NCBI RefSeq assembly: GCF_008831285.2
Contig: NC_045144.1
Location: forward strand, 12,573,858-12,637,857
Reading direction: 5' to 3'
Length of the DNA: 64,000 nucleotides
Source of the DNA: Nymphaea colorata
Taxonomy: Eukaryota > Streptophyta > Magnoliopsida > Nymphaeales > Nymphaeaceae
Position 1 is the stretch's first letter. The number at the start of each line of letters is the position of its first letter. Positions 10,043 through 21,959 of this stretch are shown here, piece by piece. The notes under the pieces were generated by a model. It did no database searches. It saw nothing but the letters and a program-made list of their open reading frames with translations, and had not been told where the DNA came from. The position numbers and the translations under genes are program-made.

Positions 10043-10871
10043 GAAATAATTTCAAAATGCAATAATGATATTATTGGATTTATCAAAATAATACTTGACA
10101 GTTTTATGATGCTTTGCTTATATGTTTTCAAACCTAATAAGGTTATTCCACAAGCAAAGTTATGTTGGCATTTACTTGCACATGCCTTTTTTTACTCCAA
10201 ACAAGTTTTCCTTTTCCATTGACATGGATGTTAAAAGAAATAAAGACATCATGCAAAGAACGAATTTTACTTTTTATAACTGTGTTGATTGGTAAATTGT
10301 GCAACTTCTTTTTCAGTTTGATGCCTTTCATTTAGATCCAAGCTGCAGAAGAGAGGGAAAAGAGTTGTCAGATAAAGGAAATGTTCGAGGAGAAATTTTC
10401 TCATATTAGTTGTAAAACAAACATGAAGTAGTTGAATAAGTTCTTTACTTTCTGAATCTAAGTTTCCAAAAAGTTTTCATGTTTGATAGAGGGAGATATC
10501 CTCTACCATTCTTAAGAGTCACATGTTGACCAGTACTTGAAGACAATGGAGTATGCCATAGAGCCTTTTATTTATATTAGGAATAACAAGCTTCTCAATA
10601 GTCAGTTACTTCTGTATGCTGGTAAGCTTTTAGTTTCTATGAACCAATATTTGCCATGCTTGTGCATTTGAATGAGTTGCTTCTGTTTATTTTTCTTATC
10701 CTTAGGAAATACTTGCATACCATCTACTTCTATTTTGTGCTTATGTTCTCCTAAATATGTATATTTCATCCTCTATTCCTAAAATCTGCTCTTATTTTCA
10801 CTCCGGTAGCTAATGATTCATATGGAATTCTTTCAGGAAAACGTTAACATTACTTTTTTACTCTCTCCCAG
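10043..10871. other. Putative intron sequence upstream of the dehydratase exons
   Basis: AT-rich, with no coding match to dihydroxy-acid dehydratase. It ends in a polypyrimidine-AG acceptor (CTCTCTCCCAG). It most likely belongs to the intron into which the copia element inserted. Confidence 0.5.
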
Positions 10872-11568
10872 GGTAAGGTTGTTGTTATTAGAGGAGAAGG
10901 ACCCAAGGGCGGGCCAGGAATGCCTGAAATGCTTACACCAACAAGTGCAATAATGGGTGCTGGTTTGGGAAAGGTAGCTTTGTTCTTGTCCTCCACTAAG
11001 TCAGATGGGTGCTTTAAAATGCACTTGCACCCGTGTCGACATGATGCGAGTGTGGTGTGGACATGGGTGTGCCTCCGACATGCACCCAAGTGGCACTTTT
11101 TTTTCCCCTTTGTTTTTCTATTTTCTCTCCCTTTTTTTCCTCTTTTTCCTTTCCCTCTTTTGTTTCCCTCAAATTTTCCCCTCCTCTTTCTTTCTCTTTT
11201 TCAAACTTTCAGCTTTTTCTCTCTCCATTTCGCTCTTTAAAAAGTAAGACAGCAAAAAGCCTAGCAGTCCGTTGTCCTTTTTAAAGGATGACACATCTGG
11301 CGTCCTTTAAAAAGGAGGACGAGACTGCCTATATTTAAACAAATTTTTTATTTTATTTAATTTAAATTTTTAAAAATTAACTACATTCTATTTCCATGTG
11401 CCCTTAAAATGTACTATCCTTTAGAAAGGATATTTAAAAACAGCTTTATTTTGTTCAATTTAAAATTTTAAAAAATAAACTGCATTTTATTTCCATGTAC
11501 CCTTAGAATGCATCCAGCAGTCACATTCAATCTAATTTTTCAGTAAAAGAAAAATATAAACATAGAGC

Positions 11569-11639
<71 letters not shown>

Positions 11640-14385
11640 CGCTGAACTCCCACGCCAAAATTTTTTGAGGCCGGTTCTGGCACCCCTTACCTATGTGCAA
11701 TGTTGTAAAAAGCGTATTGTAAGCCGTATCGGTCAAGCCAATAGATACACCGTATTGTAAAGTATCATAATGTATCATATATGTATCGTAAATTTATTTT
11801 GTTAATTCAAAAAATAGAGAAAATAGAGAAAAATCAGATAAATCAAGAAAAATAAAAATTATGTTTTTTTTTTATGAAAAAACATGTTATACATAATGGC
11901 AGGCTTATTATAGGTACAAAGTTACTTCACAAAGATTAATAAGTGGTCATAATATCATATAGCAACACAACATGAACTAAGACATCAAGAAACATAATTT
12001 ATAAGATGATCTACATAACAACTCATAAGTAAGTCATAAGATCCATAACACATCAAAAACCAAGTTTTACGTACACTATACATCACATCACAAGACAAAA
12101 TTGTTCAATGTTAATGCACATAACAAATGAAAACAGCTTCATTCATAATCTTTATCATCTCATTCTCACTTTCATCTTTCGTAGAAGATATAACCTTCTT
12201 TATCTAAACAAGAATCAATCATCAATGCATAAATCTGCCCTCAAATTGACGATTTCACGGTGAAACTGATTATTTCTTTTGAAAATTACTACAATCTCCC
12301 CTTTCTTCAACTATTAGATATGTTTAGAAATGAAGAGGGAGGCAAGTTTTAAAAATTAGTTTGAAAATGGGTGGTTTGAGTCCAATATTTTTTAAACTAG
12401 ACATGTATTGTGTGATACAAAGTGTATCACCGTGTATCGAATGATACAGGTTGTGTATCGCACAATACATGTGATACACATATGATACACCACCTGTTTG
12501 CAATACAGGTCGTGTATCATATTATAAATTTAAAACGATACGATACGTACTGTACGATACATACAACACTGCCTATGTGACATAGGTCTTCCACATACTT
12601 CGGTTTGGAAAAGTTTGGTTTTGGCACTAAAACAAATTCAATGTCATAGGAATAAAATTCTTTACCATTGCATTTGAGATGAAAAATTATTCCACCACCA
12701 AAATCCTTTCCCAACTGCTGCCGGAAAGTATATATTAGTGGCATTTATTGAAGATCTCAGGTTTTGAATTTTGAAAGTTGGAAAACTAGAGGAAAGTGGT
12801 ACCTGATGGAAGAACGTAGTAATAATATCTCGTAGGCTTTCCTTATATTGCTGAAAGTTCGCAGGTCTAAAATGCCTGCTAGAAGGAGCCGACCTCCTCT
12901 CTTCCATACATTTTTTAGAGATGAGGCTGAAGTTGACTATTGTTTTCAATTATTTTAACAGAAGAACTAAGTTAAGTAAGCATAATAAAGTTTTAATGTG
13001 TTTCCATAACACAGTTGACCATGTTTAATGACTTCATAGTTCATACATGCCTTTTTCATGTACCCATAGTCCTGTGGCATTGTCGGACGTGTTCAACTCC
13101 TGCCTTCTATTTAGCTTCTAGAGGGGTGTCTAACAGTATTTTTACTTTTGCAGGATGCTGCCTTATTGACTGATGGGCGGTTTTCAGGAGGGTCACATGG
13201 TTTTGTTGTTGGTCATGTATGCCCCGAAGCACAGGTATGTCGTTTGCTGAACAAACTGTAGTTCATTTACTTTATAATTTTTTGTAACAAAATACTAGAA
13301 AGTACCAAATTAGGCATTTCTGGTCAAGCTCAACCAATCAAAATTATGGACAACTGTAGTATAAGCCTGCTTGTAAGAACTGAAAGCATCCCACTTGGCA
13401 CTGCTGCAAACTTTTATGATCCAAAAGTAGCTATTCGCTGTAAGAATTTACCCATGGAGGGAATATCTGCATGGTTAGTTAATAGGTTGAGGCCTGGTTC
13501 ATTACAATCAGTTTCCCTACGAAGTAAGAAAAGTCATGCCCTACCGCTGATTAAGGAATGGGCACTCAAACCTTGGTTTTCTGCCGAGGTCTAGTACTTC
13601 TATAATCAGTGATGCTAAACAGGATCCAATCCAGAAGTGTCCTACCATTGACTTTGAGAAGTTTCAGCCTTGCAAGTTGGAACCATGAGCTTTCAGACCC
13701 CAACCTTGATTCCCTGAAAGGCGGTGGTGGCTAAAGCAGTCTTTGACAACCCTTACTAGCTTGATTTATTCTAGGGCAGCTTTTGGCAATTGTTCTAGCC
13801 TTCCCCCTCAGAGATCTCGGTTAGGAAGTAGTCTGCATTTTATGCCTTCCTGCATTTGAATCTTTTTGAAGTTTTCACTTTTTGCTTGAGAAGAAATTAT
13901 ATTTGCACGTTGTGTACATACTATCACTAGAGAAAAGACATACTGGCATAATGTCTTGCCATTTATTCACGTGTTTTTTAACTACGGCATCCAGCTGCTG
14001 TGCAAATAAAACGCAATGTATTGTATGCTGTAGACTTTGTAAGGTTGAAGGCTACTGTTCCCACTCATTTTTTCCTCGATTCCCAGGAAGGTGGTCCAAT
14101 CGCTCTGATAGAAAATGGAGATGTGATAACGATTGATGTGCAGAACAGAAGAATAGACGTCCATTTGACAGATGAAGAGCTAGCACAGAGGAAAAAGGAA
14201 TGGAATGCTCCTCCATACAAGGCCGATCGAGGAGTTCTTTACAAAGTGAGTACTCAAGTTACATTCCCATTTGGAACTATTTGATTATTGAAAATGCTTT
14301 AACTGATAAAGTTTTTTGAAAATGCTATTTTCAGTACATCAAGAACGTGAAGCCTGCATCACAGGGTTGCGTGACAGATGAGTGA
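10872..14385 (+). CDS. Dihydroxy-acid dehydratase, last four coding exons
   Basis: DHAD (IlvD/EDD family) is a chloroplast Fe-S enzyme that dehydrates 2,3-dihydroxy acids to 2-keto acids in Val/Leu/Ile synthesis. Exons: 10872-10973, 13154-13234, 14087-14245 and 14335-14385. All have GT-AG borders, and all junctions are phase 0. Together they encode ~130 residues: [20 protein letters not shown], then [14 protein letters not shown] (the ILVD_EDD_2 signature), [20 protein letters not shown], and a C-terminus ending QGCVTDE before TGA. No substitution or frameshift is visible. The preceding exons (transit peptide, Fe-S cysteines, most of the catalytic body) are absent from 1-10871. Either a very large intron filled with retrotransposons separates them, or this is a gene fragment. 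Gene identity is near certain. Confidence 0.95.
11343..11515. repeat. Degenerate tandem duplication, ~110-bp spacing
   Basis: Two copies of an AT-rich segment, each running TTTATTTTATTTAATTTAAA to CATTTCCATGTGCCCTTA with small changes, start near 11343 and 11453. Short mirror motifs TCCTTTTTAAAGGA and TCCTTTAAAAAGGA precede them. Confidence 0.6.
11571..11639. repeat. (TA)n(GA)n compound microsatellite
   Basis: About 24 TA units followed by about 10 GA units, directly readable. Confidence 0.97.
11698..12571. mobile_element. Non-autonomous hAT-type element (874 bp)
   Basis: Flanked by the perfect 8-bp direct repeat CCTATGTG (11690-11697 and 12572-12579), the target-duplication length of hAT transposons. 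Ends are CAATGTTGTA at the left and, reverse-complemented, CAGTGTTGTA at the right, then diverged GTATCG-rich subterminal repeats on both sides. The subterminal zones (11705-11790 and 12405-12560) hold many GTATC/GATAC motifs, typical of transposase-binding clusters. There is no transposase, so it would depend on a partner. It lies in the second-to-last visible DHAD intron. Confidence 0.85.
12572..12907 (-). pseudogene. Possible two-exon gene fragment, unidentified
   Basis: On the minus strand, 12907-12803 reads from ATG as a 35-codon frame ([10 protein letters not shown]...) ending at a GTACC donor. 12717-12572 follows a CAG acceptor and continues in the same phase with a hydrophobic/charged 49-codon frame ([13 protein letters not shown]... 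KPNFSKPK). The two frames join without a stop, which is why I list them. The second exon then runs into the terminus of a DNA transposon. I recognise no family. Chance open frames in AT-rich intron DNA are a real alternative. Confidence 0.22.
13235..14086 (+). other. DHAD intron (852 bp)
   Basis: GTATGT donor at 13235 and TTCCCAG acceptor at 14086. An 82-codon frame (13346-13594) has no recognisable motif, and I see no repeat structure. The next intron, 14246-14334, is short and unremarkable (GTGAGT...TTTTCAG). Confidence 0.8.
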
Positions 14386-16499
14386 AATTTTTGTTTTTCA
14401 CATGATAATGAAGAGGGGATGCAACAATCGTCGTAGGAGGCTAGGAGAAAAGCGCAGGCTAAGTTTGCTTTTTCTATTGGTGTACGAGAAAATACTACAC
14501 CGTCAGAGTTTTTGGCTGGCTTGCAATTGAGCGTCTTTTCCAGTAGAATCAGACTTTATACTGCCTGAACAATTTTGGTATGCAAGACAACAGGTCATGG
14601 TGCTCCTTCAATTCTGTAGCTTTTCTGCAACATATTTCTGATTCTGTACTGTGGTTTCAGCTTTTGGATTTAGCCAGAAAGATCTTACTAGACGATGTTT
14701 TGTTGCTGGAGGGTGCAGACCATTAGGAATGATCATATTAAACTTGTGACTTCTTTATTAAGCAGCTTGCTGGTGCATATCTAGACATCCTAGTCAGGAC
14801 CACCTTGTGCATTTAGGCTTGACTTCCTGTGGCTGCAAATCAGAATGCTTGCATAGCTTTTAGGAGCCTCGAGTCCTCGGACTATATTATGGCAGTGCAG
14901 TTCCCTAACGTATAGGTTGATTTCCAGGAAGATGATCCAATTGTTCAGAAGAGTTTGCAGAAAAAAGCTTGATTTTGTATTTTCATCCTTGAACAGTTCG
15001 ACCGGAACCTAAACCAATTCCCTAGTTCCTGCCTCAGCCACCAGGATGAACGAAAGCCCCGCCAACCCCATATTGACGGTGCAATAGTTTAACGATGCAA
15101 GTAACAAGGGTCACGAAGTGCCAGGTTTAAACAGATCCTCTTGCAGTAATCCAATAAAAGGAGCATGTTTGCTTTTTCAGTAAGTAACCAGTTCCTTTTT
15201 CCTAGATTCTCCATCAATTGACGAATAATGTGTGCTTTCTGCTGGTACTGAAAAATCCATCCATGCCATTTACTTGGTGTTCCAAACGAGTCTTTGAGGT
15301 AAGATTTATGAACTAAAACGATCCTCTGAAAATGAAGGTACTTCAACGAAAGAGAAAAGAACGACTTAATATGACGGCATGCTAACAACTATAATGAGCT
15401 GCTAAGCATGTTAAAGTAACCTGTAACCAACGAAGTATTTGTCCTAAAAATGTAAACAGTAAATATGAGGGATAAATTTGACGATCATACAGTAAGGAAT
15501 AAAAGAATGGCTCAATTGCCACTAGATCGGGGATGAACGTGGACAAAGAAAACCTTTGCTCGAGTTTCAGGAAAGGATCTAACAAGGCGGCCAATGTTTT
15601 TCGGTATATAAATGTTTGCTTTCTGAGAACCGATGGCCTTAGATGGGAAATTTTTTCATCATCACTGACAACAAAGCAAACACGTGTGGGAACAAGCGGA
15701 TATTCAAGCATATAATAATGACGACACACGACGTGACATGTAAAACCAACCTGCGGAACAGTGATATGAAACATAAGCAGGTTTCGCGACAATTTTTTCC
15801 ATCTGAATTTAAATGATTCAAGCTGGTACCATCGTCATCAAGAAGAAAGTTAAGCTTAAATTGATGATCGCCCCACATGACAAAAGAAGAACGAAGATAC
15901 CAATTTCTGAATACGAAAAGAATAGCTTCGATACATTAATTCTACAGACTTTTTGGTGTATGGAATTACTGTACAGAGCAGTACAAAAAAAATGGAGTGG
16001 AACCACAAAGATAGAGAGGGGCGGTATCTATTTGGCGTCTGCTGTTGGCCAAGGTCAGGTCGCCAGTTCTCAGAACTTTGGGCACTCCATAAATGTTTTG
16101 GGAAGCTTCCTCCATATGCTGGTCCCATATTTGTTCAGACCAACTATGGTATTTCGAAGGATGGGCTCAGTACAGTAATGCAAGAGGAGATAGGTAGCCT
16201 GGGTCAACACTATCAAGTAGCGAAGCACATCAAAGGCTTAAAGAATCGGCAACCAGCAACCTCTTGTTGAAACCTGTATCATGATCTTTTTGTGTTCTGA
16301 TGATATGGGATACAAGGAATGTGAGATGGGTCAGGTTGGCTGGGCTCCCAGTCAACTAAGTTTTTGGTAATGCCATCATCCTTGTTGGATTTTATTTTTG
16401 TCTTGTAAATATCCCATTTTTTGTGAATAAAAGGTAGAGGGTCTACCCCTCAGCAGGTTTTCACCGGAAGTTAATAAACATAAGTATTAAAATGTTCCT
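14386..16499. other. DHAD 3' UTR and downstream spacer
   Basis: Begins with the 3' UTR after TGA. No obvious coding exon follows. Frames of 99-136 codons on the minus strand (15089-15792) and ~121 codons on the + strand (15813-16178) overlap each other in opposite senses and show no family motif. The segment 15953-16260 has relatively normal codon-like composition on both strands and would merit a transcript check. Confidence 0.4.
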
Positions 16500-17905
16500 T
16501 ATAAAAATAAGTGAGTTTTTGTTTCTTCTTGCTGCTATTCAGCTTCTTCGGTCCACCTACCACCATCACCAACTATATATCATCATTATCTTTAGTAAAT
16601 GCTACCATGCAACAAGCAAAGCTACTTTGTCAACTTTCTTTCTATTACTAGAATTCACTACAAATTCATAACCGGAAATTCTCTTGGAGCTATTGTTACG
16701 GTGGCTTGTAATTTGCTAAGAATGTTTTTGCCAGAAGGCAAACAATGAACATTCTTAACTCTGTTGTTATCTCATAGCCATATCATTATCTCATAACCTT
16801 GCCGTTATCACATACCCAAGTATGAGATAATGACATGAGATATTAATGAAAGAGGTATGAGATCATGAGTACTAAATAATGATAGGATATGATAATGACA
16901 TGAGCGAGACAAAAAAGCGAAGATGCTTCTTTGCTACTCATAGAGGTATATTGGTCATAATAACTTGCATATACATACTGACTGTGTGTTTCTCAAGATT
17001 GGGATCTCTGTAACGTGGATCATGTTAAAAAATATGGATTTAAGGTCTGACCTTAGGTATGTTTGTTTTACCACGAATCTTAGATCCGCAGTGATCTGAG
17101 ATATAGATCTATTGATTCAAGGTTGGAACCACTCCTCCCCCACTTTGCTCTTCCCCTTCCCACAGCCCCACCCCAGCACACCCCTTCCTCTCGTCCTGCC
17201 CCAATCCGACCTTAAACCCATGGTTTTTAAAACCAAGATATAACATCATACAAAAAATAAGAAACAAAGCAGACAAAGAAAATCCATGGAGGATCTTAGA
17301 TCATCGCAAGATCTATAGTCGCACCCAAGGTTGTGTTTGATAGCCTTGTATCTTAGATCCGAGGCTGCATAAAAATGTGTGTTTTGCCTGAGTTTTAGTA
17401 TGAATTTTAAATTCATGCTACATTTTAAAAGCTATAAAATTAAGGTCAGATGGGCGGGTGGTCAGATCTTAAATCCATGCATCTTAAATCCTAGAATCTC
17501 AAATCACTGTGGATCAGAGATTTGTGGTGAAACAAACGCACCAACCTTAGGTATGATGTTATTTTGTGATGATTTTTTTAGTATGATGTTATTTTATCTT
17601 GTGAAACAGCTTATCCTTCTTTGAACAACGGTTAGCACTAGGTATGGTGAGTCTAAAACTGGAGATGAAAATCTCCCGCTAAAACAAAGAAGCTTGAAAG
17701 GGGCAAAGAACAAACCCAACTAGCTAGATCTGCTGAAAGATCAGGATTGATTGAGTCTAATCAGTTTATATTTGGTCTCTTTCATTTTCACGACTTTCTT
17801 TTTATATCTATAGCTATGAAGGAAGAATACCAACTCCGACCTCATACCCCTATGGATGGCAACTATTGTTTTGTCGTTGCATGTCGAAAATGAACAAGGA
17901 CAAAA
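16500..17905 (+). repeat. Segmental duplication, copy 1
   Basis: Two blocks (about 16515-16670 and 17575-17905) match 21970-22110 and 22395-23045 in the same order and orientation. Examples are CAGCTTCTTC-GTCCA and the run containing GCTAGATCTGCTGAAAG then TTGTCGTTGCATGT. The interior 16670-17540 has no counterpart in copy 2. It contains a second-order repeat of GATCTTAGAT-like phrases (17030-17540). No gene is recognised. Confidence 0.7.
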
Positions 17906-18038
17906 CCATGCTGCTGGAAACAAGCATATTATATCAATACATCACATCTATATGATGGTGCTTTCAATAAGCTATGATATGATGTCTGCTTGGCTCTCAT
18001 TGAGAATCACTAATTGAAGGATATATTGATTGAGCTGA
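17906..18038. other. Short spacer, nothing recognised
   Basis: AT-rich sequence between the duplication and an anonymous ORF. Confidence 0.4.
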
Positions 18039-18521
18039 TCAACCTCTAGCTTGAAGGTTCAAGCCTTCTAGTTCCTGGTTACTTGCTTCAAGCCTCCTGA
18101 AACCTTTAGGAGCTCTTCCAAGAAATAACCATTCCACTTGAGAAAACATCTTCTTCCACTTTTCAGGATTACATTGTACTTCACTTCTGTATATTGTTTT
18201 TTCTGTTTTCCTTGTGGTTTGTTTGATATACCGAGAAATCAACATGCTCCAAAAAACGGGATCGAAATCCATAGCCGACTGTCGGATTCTTGACTTATTT
18301 GGACAACTGAGATCGCTGGCATCTGAACCATTTATGTCCCTCCTAAATAGAATCAAATTCGGTTGTGAGTCCATTTTCTTTTGTACTTTGGAAGAACAGC
18401 AGCCCTCCAAAGAAGGGCTGAAGCGTTCTCTCTTTTCTTTGGCCTCCAAGGTCCAGGGCAGATTGGGGACCAGGGTGGACCCATGGTACACCTGTTTAGT
18501 AAACAGGTGTTGCACTATCAC
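18039..18521 (-). CDS. Anonymous 160-codon ORF, doubtful gene
   Basis: The longest minus-strand frame in this spacer. The product is basic (Lys/Arg-rich) with scattered Trp and Cys but no domain I recognise, no signal peptide and no membrane segment. A competing + strand frame of 144 codons (18214-18648) covers much of it. A 23-bp perfect palindrome (18488-18510) lies within the first codons. Non-coding origin is as likely as a gene. Confidence 0.2.
   Translation of the reverse strand: MIVQHLFTKQVYHGSTLVPNLPWTLEAKEKRERFSPSLEGCCSSKVQKKMDSQPNLILFRRDINGSDASDLSCPNKSRIRQSAMDFDPVFWSMLISRYIKQTTRKTEKTIYRSEVQCNPEKWKKMFSQVEWLFLGRAPKGFRRLEASNQELEGLNLQARG
18488..18510. repeat. 23-bp palindrome (11-bp arms, one central base)
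   Basis: Arms ACACCTGTTTA and TAAACAGGTGT around a single G. Directly visible; no repeat family attached. Confidence 0.85.
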
Positions 18522-19879
18522 TATTTGCAGTTTCCATGGGAATAGAAACTCTTACAGGCCCGGCCAGCTGCTATGCTATGCTCCTCGGAGCAATTTTCTT
18601 TTGCACTTGAACCAAGTGAGAATGCAAGATGGATCGGATCAGCAATAAGGCAGGTGGATATCGGGGCATACTTATTTGGATCTACCTAACATAGGTCAAT
18701 TAATTGCAGGATCTGTACCCTAAAACTGTAGGCACTACAGGTTTATTGGCCGCACTTGAAATTAGCAACTCTCTCGTAGTTGAATAAAAGCTTCATTTTT
18801 TTGGGATGTTCATTCTAACCAGCCACATGAAGGAATTTGCTTTGCCTATATTCACTTTTATCTTTTACTAAAAACTTTTTACTATGCTTAACACTCCCAC
18901 TTATTCTCACATTGACCTAGCGCAACTAGTTTTAACATTTTTGAAGTTCATCGAAAGTTAAGAATCAGGACAACCAACATTTAACTACCAACTTTTTTAA
19001 AGATTTTCAAAAATCTTCAATACATGCTTTCATTTTTCTCTTTCCATTCTAACGTTTCTTGTAAAAGCCAAACCTATGTACGTCTCTTCCTCGAACCAAA
19101 AGGGTCCGCAAACCTGTATCTATCGTTGAAGAAACTTACGGCTGCATTTTTGGAATAATATTTTTCAAATATTTAATTTTGTCAGGATTCCGTGTCAATA
19201 GAGCGAAAAGTTCTTAGTTGAGGGGTATCAAATAGCTTTGATGAATTCTGATGAGTAGGGGCAAAGTTAAGATTTTTTTTTTTTTCTTAGAAAAGGGTCA
19301 ATTACATTTTTCAAAGTTTTTGCAGGAGCCGAATGATATTTTCAAACTGTTGAGAAGGGCCAAATTAAAATTTTAAAATTAGGCCATGCACTTTTTTTTT
19401 TTTCAAAATCTCATAATAGAGAGAGCCATGGCCCCTATAGCTTCTTTGGTTGCGGTCCCTGTTCCTTAGAAAGGAGAGCACCTATTTGGATACCGGTACC
19501 TCTTCCTATGTGGATATGGTTTAGAAATAAGTTTCTTTGCGTTCTGAACAAATGACGCCGGCAATGACATAAAACCGAGGCGCGTCAATTGCTGGTTGCT
19601 ATTTGAATGAAAGAAAAAGAAGAAAGAGGAAGAACAAAGTTTGACAATCTCAAACACGAAGGCCGACCAATGTTTACTTCTTCACCTTCCTCATCATTCC
19701 CTGTAAAGAAACAACGAGAATACATTTCAAAGAAGCTTATTCTAAGCTTCTTAAACTCATCTTCTATTTCTAAGAAGAGAAGAAAGTGCCTTGGATTTTT
19801 TGGATCGAACTTCTGGCAATTGGGGGGGTGCAAACTATGAATGATGAGAGAAAAGGAAAGAGAAGAGCAAGCAAGACGC
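18522..19879. other. Spacer, no gene seen
   Basis: AT-rich with poly-T runs (19271, 19392). Two overlapping opposite frames at 19585-19840 are purine-rich low-complexity. Nothing else supportable. Confidence 0.5.
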
Positions 19880-20790
19880 CCATATCTCCCCTTTTTTTTT
19901 TTATGAATTTAAAAATGATTTAACATATTTCAAATGACTATTAAAAAAAACTAAAAGAAATATATTGCCCTTGCATCTAGTAGCAAGGGGTCCATGCACT
20001 CCGATAACCAGTTTGATTTGATGACACCATTCTAGGGTTGGATGTAACGCACTGGGTGGCAAGATGGTCCATTTTCTAAAAAGTTTGACTCATAAAGCTA
20101 TGTTACAATAATCATGCCCAAAGATTGCTTACAAAGGAAAGACCTAAAATAAATAAAGAAAATTTGACGCATTTCGAAGTATACAAAAATATAGATGAAA
20201 CTATTCGAAATGTTGAACAAAAAAAAGTTGTAATGATCAGTTGTCGTACTTTTAGTTTTTTACCATGTTATGTTATGATGAAGCTCCAATTCCTAATTTC
20301 CCTCTCTAATTGAGTTTCCAGAAAATATGTGCAGCATAATCCTCCCCATGCCACGGCATAAAACTCTACAGCTTGATAAAGCGGGTCTGGAGAAGCTCTC
20401 TGTCTCTCATCTTTATAGAGTCAACTTATGTTTCACCAGGGTTGGTTGGAGCCAGGCAGAGCCATGGCCCCACCTTAGGTTTTTTTTTTTTTTAAAAAAA
20501 AATCTAGATGTAATTTTTAAACAATTTTATTTAGCGTATATAAAATTTTGAAAAATTATACTTCGGCCCTTGACAAAATTTTGAAATTATGGTTCAACCC
20601 CCCAAATGAAAATTTCCTAACTTCGTCCATGTGTCTCACTATCTTCTTCCTGCTTTCTTTCTCTTATCCAAAATTACATATTTACTTATAATTAACATCA
20701 GGAAGAATTCATTCACCATACATTACAATTCTTCTGTTTAAACCATGATTCTGCAAAATTCAACCACACACTCACCAATGTTTCCAATAA
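19880..20790 (+). repeat. Dispersed repeat, copy 1 (partner 33690-34065)
   Basis: Shares several blocks with 33690-34065 in the same order and orientation. They include AAAAATGATTTAACATATTTCA, CCCTTGCAT-CTAGTAG, a GGGTCT-GAGAAGCT block, and a ~100-bp block around ACCATGATTCTGCAAAATTC. Copy 1 is longer because of extra sequence between blocks (20060-20380, 20460-20660). It is an old repeat of unknown class; I see no TIR or LTR ends. Confidence 0.65.
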
Positions 20791-21959
20791 TCATAGAAGA
20801 GAAACTCCCATAGAGTTATTCCTATAAGCAAACAAATAGCTTTCCTGAGTCGATCCTGCATGCCTTCTTTCTTCCAGAAGTTTCAAGCATCAACTTAGAT
20901 TTTGCTAAAACTGGCTTATTATTCATCATTCAAAACAAAAAAAAAAAAAAACACCACACAAGCGCTATTGACTTAGATAAGATTTTGTGGGGTCTGTATT
21001 ATTTGACTTGTTTGGTGGGTGTTTTTTTTTTTAATATTTCATTAAGTCGAACTTTTAACTAGGGATGTCAACAGATTAGATTTGAATCGGATATACCCTT
21101 AACTATATTCATTTATTTTTTTATATTCATATATTCGGATTCAAATGCAAACCGGATTCAAATGCAAACAAAAGAAAGAAAAGCAACAAGGCAAAATTGC
21201 AAGATAAACTTGGGTTACTATTCCTCATTTTCACTATGAACCACACGTACGCTTCACAACAACACCCCCCAACCTTCTTTAAATAGGTGTTTAACTACTT
21301 TGGATCTTGGATTCATCATTGAGATAAAAGGTCCAAGTTCCACTTAATAAGTAAAAAATAAAGAATCCTACAAACAAACCAAATAATATGGAACCGATAT
21401 GGACCCAAATAAATCTTATCCAAATTAATTAATAGCTCTTGCGTCAGAACTTTAGAAATAATCTATCTCTCTTCTATTCTCCAAATCTCTGTTTCCTAAG
21501 GATCAAGCAGAGAAAATGATGGGCACAGTTAGTTATTATTAAAATACCAAATCATTCACTTGAGAGTGGAGAACCGTGCCGGTTGTAAGTGATGCGAATG
21601 TGATTGCTTAACTGGTTTCTGGAGTGTTTCTTGTCTGTCTTGTCTTTACTATGAGCGATTTTTATTGGTTAGCAGGATTAAATTATAAGAATTTTTTTAG
21701 TTCAAAAAATAAATATTTATGAACAATGTGGATACCACGAGTAATTCGGATAGATTCAACTTTTTGATTGATCCAGGCACTTGGGACCCTACGGATGGTC
21801 TCTAACTAAGAGGACTCTTAGCGGGATTATATGTGCAGAAAGAACACAACGTCAGCACGATGAACAGACTCATTATCACCAACAAAAGAGCTTAATTTCA
21901 TTTGGTATCTTTCATTTTAAAACATTGTTAATAAGTTCTGAGAAACATGACTATGAAAA
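20791..21959. other. Spacer, no gene seen
   Basis: AT-rich, with poly-A (20938-20951) and poly-T (21022-21034) tracts and a short local repeat of ATTCAAATGCAAAC (21138-21168). Confidence 0.5.

Larger units (their letters stand above)
10974..13153 (+). other. DHAD intron (2.2 kb) loaded with repeats
   Basis: GT at 10974, AG at 13152-13153. It contains a pyrimidine-rich run (11100-11230), a degenerate tandem duplication, an AT/GA microsatellite and an hAT-type element, each listed separately. Around 11000-11095 are several GTGCACCC-like short motifs that look like a decayed TIR-element end. Confidence 0.8.

Noticed and set aside
15813-16270. Overlapping 105-121 codon frames downstream of DHAD
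   Set aside because: Several frames on both strands overlap and none shows a family motif or splice context. Left as unannotated spacer.
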